Positions 1-4,926 of a stretch of DNA of 5,281 nt are shown here, piece by piece. The notes under the pieces were generated by a model that worked only from the letters and a program-made list of their open reading frames with translations, was not told the origin of the DNA and did not search any database. The stretch covers positions 1-5,281 of the forward strand of contig JAFROA010000380.1 of the NCBI GenBank assembly GCA_017429885.1. The letters are read 5' to 3'. A program made the position numbers and the translations under genes. Every line of letters begins with the position of its first letter. The first letter of the stretch is position 1. The DNA is from Bacteroidales bacterium (GTDB lineage Bacteria > Bacteroidota > Bacteroidia > Bacteroidales > UBA932).

Positions 1-164
1 CACATGTCGTCCAGCCGCTTGCGGAGATAGCCGAGAAGTCCTTCACCCTTCTTCAGCGGATGGTGGATGGGAATGTCCCGGATGATGAGAAGACAGTTAC
101 TCTTAAGGCGAAATTGGTTCTGGGAGGCCGTTTTGGAGTCCAACCCACTGAGGCGACTTTCTGA
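1..164 (+). CDS. LacI-family transcriptional regulator, C-terminal end (partial, 5' end outside window)
   Basis: The reading frame starting at position 3 is open from the window edge to TGA at 162-164 and gives 53 residues. They begin HVVQPLAEIAEKSFTLLQRM, followed by a short turn and then TVTLKAKLVLGGRFG. This is the pattern of the end of a LacI/PurR effector-binding domain: a 'QP...IA..S..LL...I.G' helix, then the last beta strand 'V.L...LV.R.S'. In this family the N-terminal helix-turn-helix binds an operator and the periplasmic-binding-like domain senses a small ligand, often a sugar. Neither the HTH nor the ligand pocket is visible here, so target and ligand are unknown. The usual final Arg-x-Ser appears as Gly-Arg-Phe. 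The frame is too short for certainty, but the pattern match is good and a likely terminator follows at once. Confidence 0.72.
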   Translation, partial: HVVQPLAEIAEKSFTLLQRMVDGNVPDDEKTVTLKAKLVLGGRFGVQPTEATF

Positions 165-228
165 TAACATGATGTTGATGAGGCGAGGGATTTTCAGTGT
201 TATCGGAACTTTTCTATTTCTTTTTCTG
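159..228 (+). terminator. Probable intrinsic terminator of the LacI-type gene
   Basis: Bases 159-169 (TTCTGATAACA) pair with 198-208 (TGTTATCGGAA): 11 pairs with one G·U. The loop is about 28 nt. A pyrimidine tract with many T's follows at 210-228 (TTTTC, TATTTC, TTTTTC). The TGA stop codon of the regulator (162-164) lies in the left arm. The long loop and the C's that break up the T tract make it weaker than a textbook terminator, but its position directly at a gene end supports the call. Confidence 0.55.
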
Positions 229-311
229 ACAGGATCCTTCCCTCGACGGGCTTAAAGGAGCTCAGGGAACCGCGAAACTCGTATCAGGAAAATATAGGTT
301 GTCATCAAACC

Positions 312-330
312 TTTATAAATTATTTATAAA
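312..330. repeat. Two palindromic TTTATAAA boxes just upstream of the -33 element
   Basis: TTTATAAA, itself a perfect palindrome, occurs at 312-319 and again at 323-330. The copies are offset by 11 bp, about one helical turn, so both would face the same side of the DNA. They are flanked by AAACC (307-311) and GGTTT (338-342), which are inverted repeats of each other. The arrangement could be an operator, for example for the winged-helix protein encoded downstream. In so AT-rich a stretch it could also arise by chance or simply act as an UP-like element. Confidence 0.35.
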
Positions 331-334
331 ATAA

Positions 335-366
335 TTTGGTTTATAATATAAACTTATTTATATTTG
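335..366 (+). promoter_or_regulatory. Bacteroidota-type sigma-ABfr promoter
   Basis: The -7 element TATATTTG at 359-366 matches TAnnTTTG. The -33 element TTTG lies at 335-338, and 20 bp separate it from the -7 box. This is the known consensus for the primary sigma factor of Bacteroides and relatives. Transcription should begin around 372-375, giving a leader of about 60 nt before ATG 432. The sequence just upstream is AT-rich, as expected of a strong promoter. The promoter would serve the membrane protein and the winged-helix gene together. Confidence 0.7.
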
Positions 367-431
367 CACCAGAGTTAGGGTGGTATGCGCAGCCTCGCTT
401 GACTCAAGAAACAATGTAAATAATTGATATT

Positions 432-1046
432 ATGGAACAAAACAAAGAAATGACGGCGAATGAGAGCCTCGCTCTCATCACCGAGACCTTGAATAACAAC
501 CGCAAAGAAATCACCCGCAGGGGAGGAAAGTACTTCATTCTTTGGGGAATTCTCCTTACTTTTTTCTCTTTGCTTGTTTATGCCCTTTGGAAATCAACCG
601 GCCACTCTTATTGGAATAACCTATGGTTCGCTATGCCGCTTGTAGGTTACCCGTTGGCCAGGATGATCCGTTCCAAGGAGGAATCGGCGGTAGCGACAAA
701 TGTTGTCAGCCGCATTATTTCCGGAATATGGACTTCTTTTGGGGTGTTCGCCTGCTCCCTTGCCGCTTTCACTGTATTATTCACCATAGTGGGTGATCAC
801 CCTCTTGCCGCCATAGTTGTAGGTGCCAGTCTTACGGCGGAAATTGTGCTTCTCTTCGGTTTGGCCGAGACCATCAGTGGAGTCGCTTTGAGAAACTGGG
901 CAATCAAGATCGCCGGATTTGTCACCGGCATCGGCAGTGTGGCCATATATTTTATCACGGGGGCAAACGAGGAACAGATGTTCATTTTCACATTGGCCGG
1001 CCTCGTGCTAGTGGCTACAGGACTTATTGTCAAACGCCAGAATTAG
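432..1046 (+). CDS. Six-TM inner-membrane protein of unknown function, partner of a winged-helix regulator
   Basis: This 204-residue protein has a charged N-terminal segment (1-31, with a helix around SLALITETLNNNRKEI). About six hydrophobic spans follow, near residues 33-53, 60-79, 96-120, 124-146, 156-176 and 182-200, and it ends in the basic tail KRQN. There is no signal peptide and no catalytic motif. I recognise the general type, a conserved Bacteroidota membrane protein carrying the block GGKYFILWGILLTFFSLLVY and found beside a small MarR/ArsR-like winged-helix gene, but know no established function. ATG 432 fits the promoter at 335-366 and is the first start after it. The downstream gene begins 6 nt after the TAG, so the two are almost certainly co-transcribed and probably work together. 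The protein might sense or react to a membrane condition that the regulator reports; this is inference only. Confidence 0.82.
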   Translation: MEQNKEMTANESLALITETLNNNRKEITRRGGKYFILWGILLTFFSLLVYALWKSTGHSYWNNLWFAMPLVGYPLARMIRSKEESAVATNVVSRIISGIWTSFGVFACSLAAFTVLFTIVGDHPLAAIVVGASLTAEIVLLFGLAETISGVALRNWAIKIAGFVTGIGSVAIYFITGANEEQMFIFTLAGLVLVATGLIVKRQN

Positions 1047-1052
1047 TGAGTG

Positions 1053-1334
1053 ATGTTCCCGAAACTGGATCCCATACTTCATTCGGAGTTGAGGCTGGCT
1101 GTGGTGTCTCTTCTTGCTGGGGTGGAATCTGCTGATTTCACGTACATTAAGAAGCAGACAGGAGCCACCGCAGGGAACCTCAGCGTCCAGATAGAAAAGC
1201 TCTCGACGGCCGGTTATATCACGGTCGAGAAGGGTTTTAAGGGCAAGATGCCTTGCACTACTTGCCGTATCACAGATGCCGGCCTAGAGGCCTTCCGGCA
1301 ATATGTGGCCGCTCTTAAAGAATATATTTCCTGA
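1053..1334 (+). CDS. Small winged-helix DNA-binding transcriptional regulator (HTH_27 / MarR-ArsR-like)
   Basis: This is a 93-residue one-domain protein, counted from ATG 1053. GTG 1050 directly before it is a possible alternative start that adds one residue. The order is a first helix (LRLAVVSLLAG, 14-24), a second helix beginning near FTYIKK, a recognition helix (NLSVQIEKLSTAGYI, 42-56), a basic wing (VEKGFKGK, 58-65) and a C-terminal helix (DAGLEAFRQYVAALKEYI, 75-92) that would form the dimer. This matches the winged-helix family PF13601, usually annotated as a transcriptional regulator. The wing ends in CTTC (C68, C71), a Cys-x-x-Cys where relatives usually have Pro-Arg/Tyr-Thr-like residues; it could be coincidental. 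The gene lies 6 nt behind the membrane protein gene in one operon, so autoregulation of promoter 335-366 is a natural guess. Its 3' end faces the strong hairpin at 1347-1386. Confidence 0.85.
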   Translation: MFPKLDPILHSELRLAVVSLLAGVESADFTYIKKQTGATAGNLSVQIEKLSTAGYITVEKGFKGKMPCTTCRITDAGLEAFRQYVAALKEYIS

Positions 1335-1346
1335 TGATTATCTTTT

Positions 1347-1386
1347 ATATGGAAACCGACCTGCTATCAGCGGGTCGGTTCCATAT
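1347..1386. terminator. Strong hairpin between convergent genes, probable bidirectional terminator
   Basis: Bases 1347-1365 pair with 1369-1386: 18 base pairs with one bulged A (1355), one T·G pair (1362-1372) and the three-base loop ATC (1366-1368). It starts 12 nt after the TGA of the winged-helix gene. The other arm encodes the last residues (His-Met-Glu-Pro-Thr-Arg) of the CDF gene on the minus strand, whose TGA (1369-1367) spans the loop boundary. Neither side has a clear run of U after the stem, so it may work by folding and RNA protection or with Rho, not as a classical intrinsic terminator. Confidence 0.55.
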
Positions 1387-2260
1387 GTAGAGTGACTATA
1401 GTCTGAGCGCCGAATCTGTCTTTAAGCTTCTTCTCTATCTCAGAGGTTATCTCGTGCGCTTGAAGCAGGCTCATATTCCCGTCCATCCTGATGTGCGCCT
1501 CTATCGCTATCCGGTTGCCAATCCTTCTTGTCCTCAAGTTGTGTGGCTCGGAAACATCTTTGAATGAGCTTATTGTCTCCATAATCTCTTCTTCTGTCTC
1601 CTCGGAAAGCGATTCGTCTGTCAATTCACCCAAACTGGGTTTCATTATTTTCAACGCAACCTTCACCAGCATCGCTCCCACCACTATTGAAGCCAGAGGA
1701 TCCAGAACAGTCCAACGTCCTCCGATAATCACCGCCCCGCCGATTCCGATGGCCGCCGCGATTGACGAAAGCGCGTCACTCCTATGATGCCAGGCATTAG
1801 CCGTCAAAGCCGGTGAACTCAGTTCCTTGCCTTTCCTGGCGGTGTACTGGAACATCAATTCCTTGATGATGATGGACATAATGGCGACCCACAATGCAAG
1901 TGAACCAGGAGCGCTCAGGTCCTCTCCATTCAGCCAGGAGGTGAACTTCAAAGCACCGGAGACAATGATTCCGATAGCGGCAGCCAGAAGGGCCAGGCTG
2001 ATGAACATTGAGGCCAAGGTCTCAAACTTCCCATGTCCATAATCGTGTGACCTGTCCTGGGGTCTCGCGCTTATGCCGACGAAGATCAGAACGATTATGT
2101 CAGTTATGAAGTCGGATAGGGAATGGATAGCGTCAGCTATCATAGCGGAGCTGTGTGAGATTACTCCAGCGACGAATTTCAGCACCACCAAGATAGCGTT
2201 CCCGGCGCTACCTGCCAAAGTGACTTTGAATATTTTTTTCTCCCGATCCTTAGTCTCCAT
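1367..2260 (-). CDS. Cation diffusion facilitator (CDF) family metal efflux transporter
   Basis: This 297-residue protein exports divalent cations across the inner membrane, normally by H+ antiport. It has the full CDF layout. Six TM spans fill roughly residues 12-205. TM2 carries HSLSD (H46, D50) and TM5 carries HHRSD (H158, D162), which together form the His/Asp transport site. The conserved loop HDYGHGKFE lies at 72-80. The cytoplasmic ferredoxin-like domain (about 207-297) carries H256, H269, H292 and E294, at places where YiiP-like proteins bind regulatory zinc. The His at the first TM2 position and His in TM5 suggest Zn2+, possibly Fe2+ or Co2+, rather than Mn2+, but the sequence does not settle the metal. 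It is the last gene of the minus-strand unit, 13 nt after the retropepsin-like gene, with AGGA a few bases before the ATG. The C-terminus is encoded inside the terminator-like hairpin. Family certain, substrate not. Confidence 0.95.
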   Translation of the reverse strand: METKDREKKIFKVTLAGSAGNAILVVLKFVAGVISHSSAMIADAIHSLSDFITDIIVLIFVGISARPQDRSHDYGHGKFETLASMFISLALLAAAIGIIVSGALKFTSWLNGEDLSAPGSLALWVAIMSIIIKELMFQYTARKGKELSSPALTANAWHHRSDALSSIAAAIGIGGAVIIGGRWTVLDPLASIVVGAMLVKVALKIMKPSLGELTDESLSEETEEEIMETISSFKDVSEPHNLRTRRIGNRIAIEAHIRMDGNMSLLQAHEITSEIEKKLKDRFGAQTIVTLHMEPTR

Positions 2261-2273
2261 CAGTTATCCTGAT

Positions 2274-3281
2274 CTAGTACTTGATCTTGTACTGTTTGCA
2301 GAAGTCAATGGCGGGCTGGTATCCGCATTTGGCGGCCAGCGAGCAATAGGACTCGGTCATTCTGACCTTGCCTTCAGAGGCGTAAACCCTTCCAAGCCTG
2401 TAGAGGGTTGATCCAAGGTTGTTGTCTTTGAAATTCCCGGACTTGATTCCTTTCTCAGAGGTGTTGAACAACTTATAATATGCCGCCACGGCCTTTTCAA
2501 GGCTCTCGATAGCCTTGGTATTGTCGCCTTCACGGGCATATGAGGCTCCAAGACCATTATGGATCCAGTAGTCCATGGTGATGGATTTGCCTTCGTTCTC
2601 TGATAGCCAGTCGAGTGAGACGGCGATATTCTCCTTATCCCTCCCAAGCAGGTTCAGAAGCACCGCGTATTGGTATTCTGAAAGCATATTCAAGGCACCC
2701 TTTTCCTTCAAAGAGGCGAAGCACGCGACAGCCTCAGCATAGTTCTCGGCTTCGAGGTAGCCTTGGGCAGCGGCTCTCAGACTGTCCACAGGATCAACAA
2801 CTTCCGCTATAGACTCTATATTATCGAGATCTCCGATAACGATCTTGTCGCCTTCCCTGGTGACATCTCCTAGGCTCTCAAAAGCGGAGCTGCCGATGAT
2901 CAGGGGCACGTTCTGCTTGCTGACCACGAACGCCGGAATGTCTGTCACAAGGATGTGGTCGCCAATCTTCAGCTTCCTGATGACGAAGGCGGCTCCCTTT
3001 GAACTGGATCCGTCCGGCAATTTCAAAGTCGTGATTCCTTTGACATCCTCATCATGGATGTACCCGTTCTCGTAAAGGAACAGGTAGGTGGTCGTGGACA
3101 TGCTCACGAACCAGTTCTCCTCGGTGTAGAAGGTGCGTACGCCGACCCCGTTGACAGAGGTCTCAATAGTGTACTTGCCGTCCTCTCCAGCGGGCTGGAG
3201 AGTCACGACGCTTTGGGCATGAAGGGATGAGACCGCCAGGATGAATGCCCCGAGAGTGGAGGCCAGCGATAAGGCTTTCAT
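2274..3281 (-). CDS. Secreted retropepsin-like protein with TPR-type C-terminal half; catalytic Asp apparently lost
   Basis: This 335-residue protein starts with a Sec signal peptide (MK, hydrophobic core to about 20, likely cut after AQ at 23), so it is probably periplasmic. Residues 25-150 follow the retropepsin-like aspartic protease pattern of Bacteroidota: a first strand pair, then FLYENGYIHDEDVKGI (68-82), a LPDGSSSKG hairpin (88-96), a LKIGDHIL-type strand (104-111) and LIIGSSAFESLG (127-138), which corresponds to the usual LLGQSxLxxLG. Where active members have the catalytic Asp-Thr/Ser-Gly before the first helix, this protein has FYTEENWF (51-58), so the Asp and Gly are missing. Residues 165-320 hold helix pairs of the TPR/Sel1 type (YLEAENYAEAVACF; GASYAREGDNTKAIESLEKA; LYRLGRVYASEG). 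I infer a non-enzymatic binding or scaffold role. It begins 2 nt after the purE stop, so it shares that transcript and may be translationally coupled. Confidence 0.8.
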   Translation of the reverse strand: MKALSLASTLGAFILAVSSLHAQSVVTLQPAGEDGKYTIETSVNGVGVRTFYTEENWFVSMSTTTYLFLYENGYIHDEDVKGITTLKLPDGSSSKGAAFVIRKLKIGDHILVTDIPAFVVSKQNVPLIIGSSAFESLGDVTREGDKIVIGDLDNIESIAEVVDPVDSLRAAAQGYLEAENYAEAVACFASLKEKGALNMLSEYQYAVLLNLLGRDKENIAVSLDWLSENEGKSITMDYWIHNGLGASYAREGDNTKAIESLEKAVAAYYKLFNTSEKGIKSGNFKDNNLGSTLYRLGRVYASEGKVRMTESYCSLAAKCGYQPAIDFCKQYKIKY

Positions 3282-3283
3282 GA

Positions 3284-3751
3284 CTAAATGACTGTGTTTC
3301 TGATCTTCTCAGCCTGAGCCTCACGATAGGCTTCCAGTTTATCTGAGACAGCTTTGTCGCCAAGGGCGAGGATCTCAGCGGCGAGGATGGCGGCGTTCTT
3401 GGCACCTCCGATAGCTACAGTGGCCACTGGTATTCCGGTGGGCATCTGCACCATTGAGAGCAGGGAATCCAATCCTCCGAGGTTCTTGGTGGCCATAGGT
3501 ACCGCTATAACCGGAAGGGTGGTAAGTCCAGCGGCTACTCCTGCCAGATGTGCGGCTCCGCCAGCTCCGGCTATGACAACTCCGAAGCCCCTGTCTTTCA
3601 AGGCTTTGGTATATTCGAACATTAGATCGGGAGTCCTGTGGGCGCTAATGACCCTCTTCTCGTATTCAATGCCGAAATCCTCCAGAATCCCGAAGGCTCC
3701 GCTCATAACCTCGAGGTCGCTTGTGGACCCCATAATGATGGCGACTTTCAT
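3284..3751 (-). CDS. purE: N5-carboxyaminoimidazole ribonucleotide mutase (PurE, class I)
   Basis: In de novo purine synthesis PurE moves the carboxylate of N5-CAIR to carbon 4, giving CAIR; PurK normally makes the substrate but is not in this window. The 155-residue length is close to the usual ~160 and looks complete. The diagnostic motifs are all present: GSTSD (8-12) for phosphate binding, SAHRTP (36-41) with the catalytic His38, AGAGGAAHL (61-69), and the LDSLLSMVQMPTGIPV block (94-109) followed by NAAILAAEIL (119-128). Spacing fits the bacterial class I enzyme and not the CO2-dependent class II form. ATG 3751 lies 13 nt after the miaA stop and is the only sensible start; no Shine-Dalgarno is evident. 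The gene sits inside the smpB-miaA-purE unit and is cytoplasmic. The C-terminus is slightly polar and unremarkable. Confidence 0.97.
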   Translation of the reverse strand: MKVAIIMGSTSDLEVMSGAFGILEDFGIEYEKRVISAHRTPDLMFEYTKALKDRGFGVVIAGAGGAAHLAGVAAGLTTLPVIAVPMATKNLGGLDSLLSMVQMPTGIPVATVAIGGAKNAAILAAEILALGDKAVSDKLEAYREAQAEKIRNTVI

Positions 3752-3764
3752 GATCTATGATTAT

Positions 3765-4925
3765 TTAAACGTTTGTCCAATGGATAGTTATGCCGTCTTT
3801 CTCCATGCCCCTGAACCATGTCATCTGCCGTTTGGCGAACTGATGGATGGCATTGGACAGGAGTAATCTCATCTCGTCATAAGTCAGGATACCCAGGACG
3901 TGCTGGGTGACGAATTTGTACTCGAGGCCGTAGTACATGAGGTCCTCGGGGCGGATCCCGCTCTCAATGAGACCTTTAACTTCCTCAATCAGACCGCTCT
4001 TCAGCCTGGCGTCAAGCCTTTTGTCGATCCTCTCGTTTCTCTCTTCACGGCCAACCAAGGTACCGATGTAATATGGCTTCTTAGGCAGGAAACAGCTCTT
4101 CTGGACGGGGTTGTCTTTCTCGTACATGGCGACTTCCAAGGCCCTGATCACTCTTCTCTTGCTTTGGAGGACTCCCTCGCCCGGAAGGGGACCCAACTCT
4201 GCCAGCCTCGCTATGAGTTCCTCGATGTCATATTGTTCCAGCTCTGCCCGAAGTTCCTCGTTTGGAGGAACCTGTGGCAGGGAATATCCGCACGTGGCCG
4301 CCTCGATGTATAATCCGGTTCCGCCGCACAGGATTGGTATCCGTCCCCTGTCCCTAATGTCTTTATATGCTTTCTCGAATGCTTCCTGCCATTGGTACAG
4401 GTCAAATCTGCTCCCCGCCGGAACGATGTCAATCAGATGATATGGCACATCCCCATACTCATCCAGATCCTTCCCCGTCCCGACATCCATGCCGCGATAT
4501 ACCTGTCTTGAATCAGCAGATATTATCTCGGCCACCACGTCCGTGGAAGCTGTCCCCTCCGACAACGCCTCGCTTCGCTCGGCGCTCTGCGATTCACCCC
4601 CCCTGGCCCCCCGGTGGGGGGAAATGTTCCCAAAGCCTTCGGCTTCGGGGCCCTGCGCCTCCCGTTCGTCGCATCGCTCCTCACTTCGGCGCGCCGGCTG
4701 AAGCCGGCTGTCGCTAGCGGCAAGAGAGGTTATACGGTGAGCTAAGTCTACGGCGTATCTCGTCTTTCCCGATGCGGTGGGACCGAGGACGACGATAAGG
4801 TCGATGGCGCCGGAAAGATATTCGTTCAGAACAGATTCGACGTCAATGACTTCCGGCTCCGGCAGAGGTGCCGGGGGAGGAATCGGAATCGCTTCCCGCA
4901 ATTTGTTCTGACGGTTCCTGGCCAT
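3765..4925 (-). CDS. miaA: tRNA dimethylallyltransferase (MiaA, second Bacteroidota type) carrying an in-frame repeat insertion
   Basis: MiaA transfers the dimethylallyl group of DMAPP to N6 of A37 in tRNAs that read UNN codons. The P-loop GPTASGKT (48-55), the catalytic-site motif ADSRQVYRGMDVGTGKD (137-153), GGTGLYIEA (201-209), SKRRVIRALEVA (255-266) and the C-terminal KRQMTWFRGM (365-374) are all present. The GTGKD and GLEYKFVTQ blocks fit the second MiaA type of Bacteroidota, which often carry two MiaA genes. I chose ATG 4925, one base after the smpB stop (TGAcATG), giving 386 residues; the frame is open further upstream to ATG 4988, but that would lie inside smpB. Two oddities stand out. 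There is a proline-rich N-terminal extension (IPIPPPAPLPEPE, 13-25) about 40 residues long before the first strand. There are also about 65 extra hydrophilic residues (66-130) between the P-loop helix and the DSRQ strand, encoded by a hairpin-rich repeat. Core motifs remain intact, so it may still be active. Confidence 0.93.
   Translation of the reverse strand: MARNRQNKLREAIPIPPPAPLPEPEVIDVESVLNEYLSGAIDLIVVLGPTASGKTRYAVDLAHRITSLAASDSRLQPARRSEERCDEREAQGPEAEGFGNISPHRGARGGESQSAERSEALSEGTASTDVVAEIISADSRQVYRGMDVGTGKDLDEYGDVPYHLIDIVPAGSRFDLYQWQEAFEKAYKDIRDRGRIPILCGGTGLYIEAATCGYSLPQVPPNEELRAELEQYDIEELIARLAELGPLPGEGVLQSKRRVIRALEVAMYEKDNPVQKSCFLPKKPYYIGTLVGREERNERIDKRLDARLKSGLIEEVKGLIESGIRPEDLMYYGLEYKFVTQHVLGILTYDEMRLLLSNAIHQFAKRQMTWFRGMEKDGITIHWTNV
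4536..4730. repeat. GC-rich palindromic element inserted in frame in miaA
   Basis: About 195 bp interrupt the normally continuous join between the P-loop helix (ending LAHRI) and AEIISADSRQ of MiaA. The DNA is a chain of small inverted repeats: CCACG/CGTGG (4535-4546), TGTC/GACA (4551-4564), CGCC/GGCG around GCTTCGC (4566-4584), CCCCCC-GGT-GGGGGG (4607-4621), AAGCC-TTC-GGCTT (4633-4645), GCGCC/GGCGC (4655-4692), GCCGGC-TGAA-GCCGGC (4693-4708) and the palindrome CGCTAGCG (4712-4719). It is open in the miaA frame and in at least three of the other frames (one more on the minus strand, two on the plus strand). The encoded peptide is rich in Ser, Glu, Arg, Gly and Ala and is probably disordered. 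GCTGTC occurs near both edges (4549-4554 and 4707-4712), too short to call a target duplication. The exact borders are estimated from the MiaA family pattern. Only one copy is in this window. Confidence 0.75.
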
Positions 4926-4926
4926 G

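Larger units (their letters stand above)
229..431 (+). promoter_or_regulatory. Non-coding control region and 5' leader upstream of the membrane protein gene
   Basis: No credible coding frame is present here. Positions 229-300 show no structure that I can name. Positions 305-365 become strongly AT-rich and contain the promoter and short repeats described separately. Downstream of the promoter, a leader of about 60 nt runs to ATG 432. It has no purine-rich Shine-Dalgarno, only an AT-rich stretch (TAAATAATTGATATT) before the start, which is normal for Bacteroidota. Confidence 0.6.

Noticed and set aside
149..186. Direct repeat TGAGGCGA at 149-156 and 179-186
   Set aside because: A single pair of 8-bp repeats 30 bp apart, one copy within coding sequence, with no further structure.
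67..255. Open frame of 62 codons on the plus strand with a hydrophobic C-terminal part
   Set aside because: It overlaps the better supported LacI-type C-terminus in another frame and runs through the terminator-like hairpin; composition and family signals are absent.
3354..3866. Long open frame on the plus strand opposite purE
   Set aside because: It is the antisense shadow of a certain purE gene; its Ala/Pro-rich translation reflects the complementary codons.
4549..4712. GCTGTC at 4549-4554 and 4707-4712 as target-site duplication
   Set aside because: Six bases only, both copies lie inside the estimated insert borders, and such matches are expected by chance in GC-rich sequence.
4367..4717. 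Plus-strand open frames across the GC-rich repeat (also 4489-4701)
   Set aside because: They exist because the repeat has few stop codons; no promoter, no start context and no family pattern support an actual gene.
4536..4730. Intein, group II intron or CRISPR array as explanation for the miaA insertion
   Set aside because: Far too short and without intein splice residues (no Cys/Ser start with a His-Asn end), no intron domain V-like end or reverse transcriptase, and no regular repeat-spacer pattern.
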